The notes: a model not told the origin generated them from the sequence alone. DNA of 64,000 bases from Mesorhizobium sp. AR07 (GCF_024746815.1 NZ_CP080525.1:4210501-4274500), one strand, 5' to 3'; numbered from the stretch's first letter, positions 1 to 9,630 are shown. Program-made: numbers and translations.

Positions 1-1041
<1,041 letters not shown>

Positions 1042-1092
1042 GGGGAAGGGAATAGGGGAGTAAGGCAGTAAGGGAGTAGGGGAAGTAAGCAT

Positions 1093-1169
1093 CCTACTGC
1101 CCTACTGCCCTACTGCCCTACTGCCCTACTGCCCTACTGCCCTACTGCCCTACTGCCCTACTGCCCTAC
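1093..1169. repeat. 8-bp tandem repeat, nine full copies
   Basis: The unit CCTACTGC is repeated nine times in a row plus five more bases. Degenerate copies of the complement (GCAGTAAG, GGAGTAGG) lie just upstream at 1063-1080, so the region can fold back on itself. The array covers the 3' end of the ceramidase-family gene on the minus strand, whose stop codon (1150-1152) lies inside the array. Confidence 0.95.
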
Positions 1170-1830
1170 GCTGCGGCGCGCCGTAGCGCGCTGCGGCGGC
1201 CAGAAGCACGGCAAGCATCAGCCCGTTGAAGATGTGCCAGAGGAAGTGCGTGCCAAGCGGAAAGCTGCCGCAGACCATCGGATCGATCATCCGGCAGATG
1301 ACGGACACGACGAAGATCGCCGAGCCCGCCAGATTGTACCAGCCGGCACGGTTGCCGCTGGCCGTCACCAGAGCGCCGAAGAAAGCCAGCGCCAGGAAAG
1401 GCGGCAGGTAGCCCGTCGTGCCGTTCGATGCCTGGCGCAGCCAGTCCGGCACGGCCAAGGTTATCGCCCCGGCAACCGCGTAGAAGACAACGAAGATGGC
1501 GATGGCCTTGCCCCACTCCATACCGAGGAAGCGGCGCAGGTTGAACAGCGTATAGGCCAGCGTGAAGCCGGCAATCGGCAGCACATCGGCCCAGATCGTG
1601 CCCTTGGTGGCAAAGGTGTGGAAGATCGTCGAGCCGATGCCGATCGCCACCACCCACCAGGCCAGCACCTCGGCAAAGGTGCCGGTGCCCAGCCTTCGCA
1701 CCTCGCGCACACCCCACAGGCCGGCAGCGATGAAGGCGAGGTTCGTCAGCGCATTGACTGGCTCGGACCAGAATCCCGGCCCGATCCGCTCGCAATAGAG
1801 GTCGACCGGCGCCAGAAAAGTTTGCCACAT
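1150..1830 (-). CDS. Ceramidase-domain integral membrane protein
   Basis: The 226-residue protein has about six or seven hydrophobic segments. It carries the spaced His and Ser motifs of the alkaline ceramidase/PAQR-like superfamily: GIGSTIFHTFATKG in the first third and GTHFLWHIFNGL near the C-terminus. Bacterial members are usually annotated only by domain; a lipid amidase role is inferred from the family. The ATG at 1830 opens the conserved N-terminus MWQTFLAPVDLYCERIG. The last four residues (AVGQ) and the stop are encoded by the 8-bp tandem repeat, so the natural C-terminus may have been changed by repeat growth. Confidence 0.8.
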   Translation of the reverse strand: MWQTFLAPVDLYCERIGPGFWSEPVNALTNLAFIAAGLWGVREVRRLGTGTFAEVLAWWVVAIGIGSTIFHTFATKGTIWADVLPIAGFTLAYTLFNLRRFLGMEWGKAIAIFVVFYAVAGAITLAVPDWLRQASNGTTGYLPPFLALAFFGALVTASGNRAGWYNLAGSAIFVVSVICRMIDPMVCGSFPLGTHFLWHIFNGLMLAVLLAAAARYGAPQRRAVGQ

Positions 1831-1880
1831 CGCGATTGCCGCCCGAATCGGTTTCTACCCTGAAGCGCAAGCCTTCTCGT

Positions 1881-2008
1881 AGAGCAATTCCAGGAAAAGT
1901 GTGAAACGGTTTTCCCGGGAAAAGCGTGTAGCGCTTTCCCTTGGGGGAATTGCGTCAAAGCAGAGACATAGGGGTTTCGGCGTTTCCGTGAAACGATGAA
2001 CCGCTCTA
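1881..2008. repeat. Dispersed repeat family F, copy 1
   Basis: The block starts AGAGCAATTCCAGGAAAAG and ends with a fold-back around GTTTCCGTGAAACGATGAAC. A second copy with the same start and end is at 53410-53510. This copy has an extra internal piece (GGGAAAAGCGTGTAGCGC). It lies in the 300-base gap between the ceramidase gene and the DUF1223 gene, in which no other feature is seen. Confidence 0.8.
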
Positions 2009-2130
2009 TTGCGCAGGTGCGGCCGGTTGCAATGGCAAAAATTTCACCGCAACGTGACTTCCCGTTGACTTAGGGTTCTGCCACATATTTCGGCAATCAC
2101 AATAAAGCCGGCGTCACCGGCGGGAATCGG

Positions 2131-2901
2131 ATGACCATGGCCTCGCGAAAATTATTGTGGCTGGCAGCCCTTGCGCTGGCCTTTTTGGGGTTTGCCGGCG
2201 CCGGGCAAACCGCCGAGCCCGACAAGCCGCAGTCCGACAAACCCTTGGGCGTGGTGGAGCTGTTCACCAGCCAGGGCTGCAATTCCTGCCCGCCGGCCGA
2301 TGCTTTGTTTGCCGAGCTTGCCGCAAAGCAAGACCTCGTCGCGCTCGCCTACCACGTCGACTACTGGGATTATCTCGGCTGGCAGGACACGCTGAGCCGC
2401 AAGGAGAACACCGAGCGGCAATATGACTATATGCGCGCCTTCGGCAGCCGCTCGGTCTACACACCGCAGGCCGTCATCAACGGCCGCGTCCATGTCAACG
2501 GCGCAAGCCGCGGCGAGGTCAATGGCGCGCTCGCCCGCATGGCGAGGAGCGGCGAAGGCATGCGTGTCTCCGTCAAGGTCAGCCGCACCAGCGATCGCGT
2601 CATGATCGATGCCGGCGATGCCGGCGGCGGCCCCAGCGATGCCCATGTCATCATCGTCTATTTCGACCCGCCGCAGACCATCAAGATCGGCCAGGGCGAG
2701 AACACCGGCCGCAAGATGACTTACTGGAATGCCGTCACCAGCATCCAGACTGCCGGCATGTGGCACGGCAAGGCGCAACGCTACGAATTGCCGATGAGCG
2801 AGATTTCCAAGAAGGGCGGCTGCGCCGTGCTGTTGCAGTCGGTCGGCAAGGACGGTCTGCCCGGCCCCATCCTCGGCGCCGCCTTTATTCACAAGCCTTA
2901 G
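2131..2901 (+). CDS. DUF1223 secreted thioredoxin-fold protein
   Basis: The 256-residue protein starts with a signal peptide (hydrophobic WLAALALAFLGFAGAG, likely cut after QTA). The mature part opens with VVELFTSQGCNSCPPAD, the CxxC-like motif of DUF1223. Family members are periplasmic thioredoxin-like proteins of unknown substrate. Two in-frame ATGs, at 2131 and 2137, are both possible starts. It stands alone on the plus strand and is followed by a palindromic repeat. Confidence 0.85.
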   Translation: MTMASRKLLWLAALALAFLGFAGAGQTAEPDKPQSDKPLGVVELFTSQGCNSCPPADALFAELAAKQDLVALAYHVDYWDYLGWQDTLSRKENTERQYDYMRAFGSRSVYTPQAVINGRVHVNGASRGEVNGALARMARSGEGMRVSVKVSRTSDRVMIDAGDAGGGPSDAHVIIVYFDPPQTIKIGQGENTGRKMTYWNAVTSIQTAGMWHGKAQRYELPMSEISKKGGCAVLLQSVGKDGLPGPILGAAFIHKP

Positions 2902-2977
2902 AGGCCGTCAGATCTCGATTGAAGCGCCGATGGCGAGGCGAGGTTGCCCAGACGCCGCAGCGGTGCACAATTTTGAT

Positions 2978-3163
2978 GTCGGCGGGACAGCACCCCCCTC
3001 TGGCCTGCCGGCCATCTCCCCCGCAAGGAGGGAGATTGGCAGCTTCGTCTTATTCGCCATCCTGTTCGACGTTTGAGATTGGCGAAAGCAGAAGTGAGAT
3101 CCGATCTCCCCCCTTGCGGGGGAGATGTCCGGCAGGACAGAGGGGGGTGGGAAGGATCGCCAC
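2978..3163. repeat. Dispersed palindromic repeat family A, copy 1
   Basis: Two inverted arms of about 55 bases surround an AT-richer centre. The left arm is CACCCCCCTCTGGCCTGCCGG followed by CATCTCCCCC; the right arm is its near complement, ending GGACAGAGGGGGGTGGG. Copies are at 41101-41290, 45218-45283, 49303-49505, 54530-54735 and, truncated, 61218-61250. It behaves like a small non-coding mobile or REP-type element. Confidence 0.85.
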
Positions 3164-3221
3164 AGAACGAGATCTGTGTTCTGCCTCGCAGCATTCACCA
3201 TCACCTCCACCCAGCCAATAA

Positions 3222-3435
3222 AAAACCGACGTCAGCTTGCTTCTGACGTCGGTCATTTAGGTTTTGGGATCGTCGCACCCGGTTTCTCCAAGGAAAAACC
3301 GAGGTTGGTTCGATCCGACGCAGACCCGTGGGCGGGGGGCTTGGGGTTTACGAGCCGGTGCCGGACCGAACCGTCTCAGGCAACGCCGGTAAATTCGTCG
3401 GACATTGGGGCATGAGCGCGGATAAAAAAAGGCGA
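3222..3435 (-). ncRNA. Candidate structured small RNA with its own terminator
   Basis: Read on the minus strand, three hairpins follow one another: 3372-3307 (13 pairs, large C-rich loop), 3301-3280 (9 pairs) and the terminator 3253-3225 followed by six T. In the first two, the non-Watson-Crick positions are G-U on the minus strand but A-C on the plus strand, which argues for an RNA made from the minus strand. No convincing protein is encoded here. The 5' end is a guess, from a weak promoter-like TTGGAA/CATTCT pair around 3435-3470. I do not recognise the family; a 6S-type RNA was considered but the usual neighbours are missing. Confidence 0.45.
3225..3253 (-). terminator. Rho-independent terminator
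   Basis: The perfect 11-bp stem ACCGACGTCAG/CTGACGTCGGT has a 7-base loop. Reading leftwards on the minus strand it is followed by TTTTTT. It can only serve a transcript coming from 3254 or higher on the minus strand, where no clear gene lies, hence the small RNA candidate. Confidence 0.8.
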
Positions 3436-3594
3436 GAATGTGGCGAAGCATCACCAATTCCAACAGGGCGTTTCATAAAAGTGACTGGACGTTGCAGAAA
3501 CAGCGCGGCGCTGCGCTCGCTTTGCCGGGTCTTGCAATTCAGCCGCGAACGCGCCAACTTTGGTTGGCAAAGATTCATTTTGAAGGATCGGGGC

Positions 3595-3981
3595 ATGACC
3601 GATGACGGCAGTGGGATGGGGGATGCGGACGCATCCGCAACATTGATCCCGCTGCACGAGGCGCGACGCGAGCGCCTCGATCAGCCGGTACGCTTCGACC
3701 GGCGTGAACTGGACCAGATCCTCAGGCTCTACGGACGCATGGTCGCCGCCAATGAATGGCGCGACTATGCCATCGATCATCTTACTGACCGGGCTGTGTT
3801 TTCCGTGTTCCGCCGGGCTAGCGAAGTGCCGCTGTTCCAGATCGTCAAGGATCCGAAACTGGCCCGCAAGCAGGGTGCCTTTGCCGTCATCGCCGCCGGT
3901 GGCCGCATCTTGAAGCGTGGCCAGGAGCTCGGCCGCGTGCTTGGGGTGTTCGACGGCAAGCTGAAGCTGGTACAGGCTTAA
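3595..3981 (+). CDS. DUF2794 domain-containing protein
   Basis: This 128-residue soluble protein has no signal peptide. The core RFDRRELDQILRLYGRMV, followed by EWRDYAIDHL, is typical of the DUF2794 family of alphaproteobacteria, whose function is unknown. The ATG at 3595, preceded by AAGGATCGGGG, is chosen over upstream in-frame starts because the family begins shortly before the RFDRREL block. It converges on the acetyltransferase gene with only four bases between the two stops and no terminator. Confidence 0.85.
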   Translation: MTDDGSGMGDADASATLIPLHEARRERLDQPVRFDRRELDQILRLYGRMVAANEWRDYAIDHLTDRAVFSVFRRASEVPLFQIVKDPKLARKQGAFAVIAAGGRILKRGQELGRVLGVFDGKLKLVQA

Positions 3982-3985
3982 GCCC

Positions 3986-4555
3986 TTATTTCTGCTTACG
4001 AAACTTCTGCTCCGGCAGCGACTCCGGGTCGGGCGGCACCGACGCCCCGCCATTCAGCGATAGCTGCATGAACACCGTGTCCAGCCAGCGCCCGTGCTTG
4101 TAGCCGGAGCCCTCGAGGCGGCCCGAATGGCGGAAGCCGAGCTTCTCGTGCAGCCGCACCGAAGCGCTGTCGGGACGGCCATCGCCGATCACCGCGACGA
4201 TCTGGCGGAAGCCCGTCGCCTCGACGGCTTCGATCAGGCGTTGCATCAGCAACAGGCCAACCCCCTGGCCCTTGGCCTCGGGCGCGACATAGACCGAATC
4301 CTCGACGATGAAGCGGTAGGCCGGGCGCGGCCGGAAGGCGCCGGCATAGGCGTAGCCGAGCACGGCGCCGTCCTTTGCCGCCACCAGATAGGGAAAGCCT
4401 CCCGCCGTCAAACTGTCGAAGCGCGCGCCCATCTCGGCGCGGTCGGGCGGCTCCAGCTCATAGCTCGCCGTGCCCTGAGTGACCGCATCGGCATAGATTT
4501 CTGTGATTCGGTCGAGGTCGGCCACAATTGCGGGCCGTATCGCGATATTGCTCAT
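3986..4555 (-). CDS. GNAT family N-acetyltransferase (phosphinothricin acetyltransferase-like)
   Basis: The 189-residue cytosolic acetyltransferase transfers acetyl from acetyl-CoA to an amine. The order of blocks matches the Pat/Bar-type subgroup: IRPAIVADLDRITEIYADAV at the N-terminus, then SVYVAPEAKGQGVGLLLMQ (the acetyl-CoA loop) near residue 90, and LHEKLGFRHSGRLEGSGYKH near 140. The true substrate cannot be read from the sequence. The C-terminal 20 residues are low in conservation. Confidence 0.85.
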   Translation of the reverse strand: MSNIAIRPAIVADLDRITEIYADAVTQGTASYELEPPDRAEMGARFDSLTAGGFPYLVAAKDGAVLGYAYAGAFRPRPAYRFIVEDSVYVAPEAKGQGVGLLLMQRLIEAVEATGFRQIVAVIGDGRPDSASVRLHEKLGFRHSGRLEGSGYKHGRWLDTVFMQLSLNGGASVPPDPESLPEQKFRKQK

Positions 4556-4610
4556 TTTTTATGCATGCCATTGCCTTGCCCGCAATAACAGCAAAACCCG
4601 GCACAAAAGA

Positions 4611-4636
4611 AAAGGGCGGCCGTTGGGCCGCCCCTT
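4611..4636 (-). terminator. Rho-independent terminator of the YbhL-type gene
   Basis: The stem GGGCGGCC/GGCCGCCC with loop GTTG, read on the minus strand, is followed by CTTTTCTTTT. It lies just downstream of the Bax-inhibitor-1 gene stop at 4664. Confidence 0.8.
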
Positions 4637-4663
4637 CCAAACTCGATGGTCCAGCGCTGCTGA

Positions 4664-5443
4664 TTAGCGGCGGTCGCCCATGAACTGCAGCAGGAACATG
4701 AACAGGTTGATGAAGTCGAGGTAGAGTGTCAGGGCGCCCATGATCGCCTTGCGGCCGGCGACGTCCGAAGTGTCGCCCTCGAAATACATCTCCTTGATCT
4801 TCTGCGTGTCATAGGCGGTGAGGCCCGAGAAGATCAGCACGCCAAGCGCCGAGACGGCGAAGGAAAGCGCCGACGACTGCAGGAAGATGTTGATCACCGA
4901 CGCGATGATGATGCCGAACACGCCCATGATCAGGAACGAGCCGAGGGCGGTCAGGTCGCGCTTGGTGGTGTAGCCGTAGAGCGACAGCGCGCCAAAGGCG
5001 GCGGCGGTGGCGAAGAAGGTCTGCGATATGCTGGCCGTGGTGTAGACCAGGAAGATCGACGACAGCGACAGGCCAACGAGGCCGGCATAGACCCAGAACG
5101 TCGTCTGCGCCGCCGAAACGCTCATCGACTGGACGCGGAACGACAGGAACAGCACGGCGGCCAGCGGTGCCAGCATCACCACCCAGCGCAGCGGCGAGCC
5201 GAAGATCGCGTAACCGAACGAGGTCAGCATCTCGCCGCTTGGCAGCGTCGCGACGGCCGAGGCCGGATCGGTGGTGGTGGCCAGCATGATCGTGCCGACC
5301 GCGGCAAGACCGGTGATGAGGAGGCCAAGCCCCATCAGATTGTAGACCTTGATCATATAGGCGCGCAGGCCCTGATCGATGCCCGCATCAACGCCGGCGC
5401 CGGGCACGGCGCGCGTCTGATAGTTGCGAATGGGTTCAGCCAT
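4664..5443 (-). CDS. Bax inhibitor-1/YccA-YbhL family membrane protein
   Basis: The 259-residue protein has a soluble N-terminus of about 30 residues (ending VDAGIDQGLRAYMIKVYNLMG) followed by seven hydrophobic segments. FSGLTAYDTQKIKEMYFEG near the end is the Asp-containing motif of the TMBIM/BI-1 family. Members are thought to be pH-sensitive calcium leak channels; the bacterial role is uncertain. The gene is monocistronic, with a candidate leader RNA upstream and a terminator downstream. Confidence 0.92.
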   Translation of the reverse strand: MAEPIRNYQTRAVPGAGVDAGIDQGLRAYMIKVYNLMGLGLLITGLAAVGTIMLATTTDPASAVATLPSGEMLTSFGYAIFGSPLRWVVMLAPLAAVLFLSFRVQSMSVSAAQTTFWVYAGLVGLSLSSIFLVYTTASISQTFFATAAAFGALSLYGYTTKRDLTALGSFLIMGVFGIIIASVINIFLQSSALSFAVSALGVLIFSGLTAYDTQKIKEMYFEGDTSDVAGRKAIMGALTLYLDFINLFMFLLQFMGDRR

Positions 5444-5454
5444 GGGAGTCCTCT

Positions 5455-5525
5455 ATTGCTTCTGCCCCGTCCGGTGTCAGGTCCATCACGACCCAGGCGC
5501 CGCTGGCGGGGCTCCAGCATGCCTA
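5455..5525 (-). ncRNA. Candidate ybhL leader RNA
   Basis: A ybhL motif was described upstream of ybhL genes in Rhizobiales. The minus-strand leader of this ybhL-type gene contains an outer stem GCCCCG (5512-5507) with CGGGGC (5469-5464) enclosing GGCGCC and a GTC/GAC pair. The position, 20-80 bases before the start codon, fits. I identify it by context and fold, not by alignment. Confidence 0.5.
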
Positions 5526-5660
5526 TGGCGAAATATGATGGTTATTCGCGTCAAGAACAAGACCGTAACCGGGTGTAATGCTTCGTGAGACACACACCGT
5601 GCGGTTTTTCCGGCGTTTGGCGGCGCAACATTACTCCGATTTAACCAAATACCGGCCGAT

Positions 5661-8210
5661 TCAGAGGTTGCGCAGCACCGGCGCGGCCTTGTGGCCGAGC
5701 ACCCGCCAGGTGCCGGCGAGACCAATGCCGACCGTGACCACCAGCGAAAACAGAATGGTCGCCACCGCCACCTCCGGCATGAAATGCGATGGCAATGTCA
5801 TGATGCGGGCAACGACGAACCACGCGGCGGCACCGCCCGCCGCCAGCGCAAAGATCGCGGTGGCGAGCCCGATCAGCATGTATTCGAGCGAGAAAGCGGC
5901 AATCAGGGTCGCGCGTGTCGCGCCCAGCGTCTTCAGCACCACCGCATCATGGATGCGCGCCCGGTTGCCGGCGGCAAGCGCGCCGGCCAGCACCAACACC
6001 GAAGCGATCAGCGCCACGCCGGCCGCGGCCCGGATCGCCGTGCCGAGCTGCCCGACCAGCCGGTTGACGACATCGAGCGCGTCCTTGACCCGGACCGTCG
6101 TCACCGCCGGGAAGGCGCGGGTGACGGCATTGAGGACGCGCGCGTCGTCGGCCGCCGTGGCGTTCTTTTCGGTCAGCGTCGCCATCCAGCCATGCGGCGC
6201 GCCGGCAAATGTGTTGGGCGAGAACACCATGACGAAATTGATGCCCATGGTCTCCCACTCGACCTGGCGGAAATTGGCGATCCTGGCCGTCACGTTGCGG
6301 CCGAGCACGTTGACCGTGATGGTGTCGCCGAGCTTCAGCCCGATCTCCCTGCCCTCCACGGCCGAGAACGAGACCAGCGGCTCGCCGGCATAATTGTCCG
6401 GCCACCAGCGGCCCTCGGTCAGCGTCGTATTGTCCGGCTGCCTGGCGTCATAGGTCAGGCCGCGATCGCCTTTCAGCACCCAGGCGCCTTCCGCCGGCAC
6501 CTTGACCTTGTCGACATCGACGCCGTTGAGCGCCATCACCCGGCCGCGCAGCATCGGCACCTTGGCCAGCGTTCCCTGTGGCGCTTGCTTGCCGACCAGT
6601 GCGGAAAACGCATCGACATCGCTGCTCTGGATATCGACGAAGAAGAAGTTCGGCGCCCGCTCCGGCAGGCTGCCGGAGACCTGCCGCCGCAGATTGCCGT
6701 CGATCAGCGCCAGCGTCACCAGCAGCGTCAGGCCGAGGCCGAGCGACAGCACCACCGACGGCGTCAAGGCGCCGGGCCGGTGGATATTGCCGACGGCGAG
6801 CCGCAGCGCCACGAAGCGCACACGCGGGCTCTTCTTCGCCGCCCATTGCACCAGCGCGCCGACCAGGCGCAGCACCAGGAAGGCAAAGATGGTGGCGCCG
6901 ACGAAGATCGAGGCGATGCGCCGGTCGCCGGAAGATAGGATTGCCAGCGCCGCCAGCAGCAGCGCGATGCCGACAGCCGCCGCGACATAAACAGGGCGCG
7001 GCAAGCCGCGGCCTTCGAGCCCCATCTCGCGAAACAGCGCGGTTGCCGGCACGTCGCGGGCGCGGCCAAGCGGCAAAAGCGCGAAGGCCAGCGTCACCAG
7101 CAGGCCGAACAGCGCCGCCATGCCGAGCGCGCCGGGGTAGAAACCGCCCTCCGCCGGCACCGGAATGACGGACTGAAGCGCGGCACTGGCCACGAACGGC
7201 ATCAGCGCCCCGAGCACGAGGCCGAGCAGAATGCCAAGCGCGGCGATGATCAGAATCTGCACCAGATAGACGGCAAAGACGAAGCCGCCCGAAGCGCCCA
7301 GGCTCTTGAAGGTGGCGATGACGCCGCGCTTGCCGTCGAGATAGGCGCGCACCGCATTGGCGACGCCGACGCCGCCGACCACCAGCGCCGTCAGCCCGAC
7401 CAGCGTCAGGAACTGCGAGAAGCGTTCGATGTTGGACGACAACGCCGGTGCGGCATTGTCGCGCGTGCGGATCGACCAGCCGGCCTGCGGAAAGTCTTTG
7501 GCCGCCTGGTCCTGGATGGCCTTGAGCCGCGCCTCGTCGGCGTCGGCGGGGAGCCGGACCTTGTAGGCATTTTCAACCAGGCTTCCCGGCTGGACCAGTC
7601 CTGTGGCCGCCAGCCCGTCGGTCGAGATCATCAGCCGCGGCGCGAAGCCGAAACCGTCGGACACCGCATCGGGTTCGGTGACCAGCCTGGCGCGCAGCTC
7701 GAATGTGGCGGTGCCGAGCTTCAGCCGGTCGCCGATTCTGAGATGCAGCCGTTCGAACAGCAGATCGGGGGCCGCGGCGCCGAAAACGCCGAACTCTTCG
7801 CCGAACAGTTCCTGCTTCGACAGGGTCGGTTCGGTCTCCAGTGCGCCATAGAGCGGATAGGCGTGATCGACCGCCTTGGCCTCGACCAGCGCCTGGTCGG
7901 TTCCGTCGGCGAGACGCGCCATCGAGCGCATGCTGGCGGTGCGCGAAACGACGCCCAGCCCGTCAAGGAAGCCATTTTCGGCCTGGCTGGCGTCGCGCTG
8001 GTTGATCTGGAAGCGGAGATCGCCGCCGAGCAGCGTCTGGCCCTGATTGGCGACGCCGGCAGTGATGGCGCGCGCCACCGAATTGACGCCGCCGATGGCC
8101 GCGACGCCGAGCGCGATGCAGGCAAGGAAGATCAGGAAGCCGGACAGGCCGCCGCGCATCTCGCGCAGTGAGAAGCGGACGGCAAGCCTTAGCGTCTGCG
8201 ACAACGGCAT
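5661..8210 (-). CDS. ABC transporter permease, FtsX/YbbP type
   Basis: The 849-residue inner-membrane protein has the YbbP layout: an N-terminal membrane segment (LIFLACIALGVAAIGGVNSV), a periplasmic domain, three segments near residues 260-380, four more near 400-500, a second periplasmic domain and three final segments. Two FtsX-like domains are therefore fused. The start overlaps the stop of the ATPase gene by one base, so the two are translated together. YbbAP-type systems are linked to lipid or lipoprotein handling; the substrate is unknown. Confidence 0.9.
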   Translation of the reverse strand: MPLSQTLRLAVRFSLREMRGGLSGFLIFLACIALGVAAIGGVNSVARAITAGVANQGQTLLGGDLRFQINQRDASQAENGFLDGLGVVSRTASMRSMARLADGTDQALVEAKAVDHAYPLYGALETEPTLSKQELFGEEFGVFGAAAPDLLFERLHLRIGDRLKLGTATFELRARLVTEPDAVSDGFGFAPRLMISTDGLAATGLVQPGSLVENAYKVRLPADADEARLKAIQDQAAKDFPQAGWSIRTRDNAAPALSSNIERFSQFLTLVGLTALVVGGVGVANAVRAYLDGKRGVIATFKSLGASGGFVFAVYLVQILIIAALGILLGLVLGALMPFVASAALQSVIPVPAEGGFYPGALGMAALFGLLVTLAFALLPLGRARDVPATALFREMGLEGRGLPRPVYVAAAVGIALLLAALAILSSGDRRIASIFVGATIFAFLVLRLVGALVQWAAKKSPRVRFVALRLAVGNIHRPGALTPSVVLSLGLGLTLLVTLALIDGNLRRQVSGSLPERAPNFFFVDIQSSDVDAFSALVGKQAPQGTLAKVPMLRGRVMALNGVDVDKVKVPAEGAWVLKGDRGLTYDARQPDNTTLTEGRWWPDNYAGEPLVSFSAVEGREIGLKLGDTITVNVLGRNVTARIANFRQVEWETMGINFVMVFSPNTFAGAPHGWMATLTEKNATAADDARVLNAVTRAFPAVTTVRVKDALDVVNRLVGQLGTAIRAAAGVALIASVLVLAGALAAGNRARIHDAVVLKTLGATRATLIAAFSLEYMLIGLATAIFALAAGGAAAWFVVARIMTLPSHFMPEVAVATILFSLVVTVGIGLAGTWRVLGHKAAPVLRNL

Positions 8211-8905
8211 CAGGCCGTCACTTTGAAAGGCGCCGGCGCCTCGATCCGGCCCGACCGCATCGAAACCTGGCGCGAACAGCGCGCCGCCAGTGCCGGATCA
8301 TGGGTGACCAGCACCAGCGTCATGCCGCGCTCGGCCGCCTTGGCGAACAGCAGATCGGCGACCTGCCGCCCCGTCGCCTGGTCGAGATTGCCGGTCGGCT
8401 CGTCGGCGATGAGGATGCGCGGTGACGGCGCCAGCGCCCGGGCGATCGCGACACGCTGCTGCTCGCCGCCCGACAATTCGCCGGGATAATGGGTGACGCG
8501 GTCGCTCAGGCCCACGGCCGCCAGTTCCCGCGCCGCCACCGAAAACGGGTCGGCATGACCGGCCAGTTCCAGCGGCACCGCGACATTTTCGAGCGCCGTC
8601 ATATTGGGGATGAGGTGGAAGGATTGGAACACGATGCCAATGTTTCGGCCACGAAACGAAGCAATCTGGTCCTCGCTTCTGCCGTTGAGCAGCTCGCCGG
8701 CGATTCGGACCGTACCCGAATCGACCCTTTCCAGGCCTGCCAGCACCATCAGCAATGTCGACTTGCCCGAGCCCGAAGGACCAACGATGCCGGTCGCCTC
8801 GCCGGCCGCCACTTCGAGGCTGACGCCTTTCAGCACATGAACCGACGACGCCCCTTCGCCAAGTGTCAGCGATACGTCCTTCAGCGCGATGACGGCTTCT
8901 GTCAA
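8210..8905 (-). CDS. ABC transporter ATP-binding protein, YbbA/LolD type
   Basis: The 231-residue ATPase has Walker A GPSGSGKSTLL (about residue 43), Q-loop VFQSFHLIPN, signature LSGGEQQRVAIARAL, Walker B ILIADEPTGNLD and the H-loop VTHDP. The sequence ELSGGEQQRVAIARALAPSP is typical of MacB/LolD/YbbA enzymes that pair with FtsX-type permeases. It heads the operon and is divergent from the TesA-like gene, the same arrangement as tesA-ybbA-ybbP in enterobacteria, which suggests a shared role in lipid metabolism. Confidence 0.93.
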   Translation of the reverse strand: MTEAVIALKDVSLTLGEGASSVHVLKGVSLEVAAGEATGIVGPSGSGKSTLLMVLAGLERVDSGTVRIAGELLNGRSEDQIASFRGRNIGIVFQSFHLIPNMTALENVAVPLELAGHADPFSVAARELAAVGLSDRVTHYPGELSGGEQQRVAIARALAPSPRILIADEPTGNLDQATGRQVADLLFAKAAERGMTLVLVTHDPALAARCSRQVSMRSGRIEAPAPFKVTA

Positions 8906-8985
8906 AATGAAAGTGTCCTATATCAGGGGATGAAGGCTCCGCTTGCAGAGCCGGACGAATTCCTTTGTCATATGGGGCCTGCCGC

Positions 8986-9630
8986 ATGTCTTTCAAACGC
9001 CTGATAGAAGCAGGCTTCATCGTTTTCCTCGCCATTTGCGGCGCCATTTCGTCGGCGCGGGCCGAGCCATTCAAGATCGTCGGCTTCGGTGACAGCCTGA
9101 TGGCGGGCTTTGGCCTCGGGCCGGGCGAGGGCTTTACCGACAAGCTCCAGGCGGCGCTGCGCGCCAAGGGGCACGATGTGACCGTCGCCAATGCCGGCGT
9201 TTCGGGCGACACGACGAGCGGCGGCCTGGCGCGGCTCGACTGGTCGGTGCCTGACGGCACGCAGCTGGTCATTCTCGAACTCGGCGCCAACGACATGTTG
9301 CGCGGCGTCTCGCCAGAGATTCCCAGGAAGAACCTGGATGACATGCTGGGCAAGCTGAAAGAGCGCAAGATTGCCGTGCTGCTGGCCGGCATGCGCGCCG
9401 CGCCCAATCTCGGCGCCGACTACCAGGCCGCCTTCGACGCGATCTACCCGGCGCTGTCGGAGAAATACGGCGTGCCGCTCTATCCGTTCTTTCTCGACGG
9501 CGTCGCTGGCCAACCGGGGATGCAGCTCGAGGACGGCCTGCATCCCAGCGCCCGGGGCGTCGACCAGATGGTCGAACGCATCTTGCCGGCGGTCGAGAAG
9601 GCCATCGCGGCGGTGCCGGGAGGTTCGTGA
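8986..9630 (+). CDS. TesA-like arylesterase / lysophospholipase (SGNH hydrolase)
   Basis: The 214-residue protein has a signal peptide (ending ISSARA) and SGNH hydrolase blocks: FGDSLMAGFG with nucleophile Ser at about 37, GVSGDTT, LGANDMLRG and DGLHPS with the catalytic Asp-His pair. It should act on acyl esters in the periplasm. The ATG at 8986 is preferred over 8965 because it gives a compact signal peptide (MSFKRLIEAGFIVFLAICG). The 80-base gap to the divergent ABC genes must hold both promoters. Confidence 0.9.
   Translation: MSFKRLIEAGFIVFLAICGAISSARAEPFKIVGFGDSLMAGFGLGPGEGFTDKLQAALRAKGHDVTVANAGVSGDTTSGGLARLDWSVPDGTQLVILELGANDMLRGVSPEIPRKNLDDMLGKLKERKIAVLLAGMRAAPNLGADYQAAFDAIYPALSEKYGVPLYPFFLDGVAGQPGMQLEDGLHPSARGVDQMVERILPAVEKAIAAVPGGS

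Noticed and set aside
1093..1169. Possible CRISPR array
   Set aside because: The 8-bp units are directly joined without spacers; this is a microsatellite.
3222..3435. Naming the hairpin RNA as 6S RNA
   Set aside because: A few short similarities exist, but the usual zapA/5-formyl-THF cyclo-ligase context is missing and the end-to-end closing stem is not seen.
3257..3463. 68-codon minus-strand reading frame
   Set aside because: It lies across the hairpins, has no ribosome site and an implausible composition.
5691..6938. Long open frame opposite the FtsX-type permease
   Set aside because: It is the same GC-driven antisense effect; the permease frame carries all recognisable motifs.
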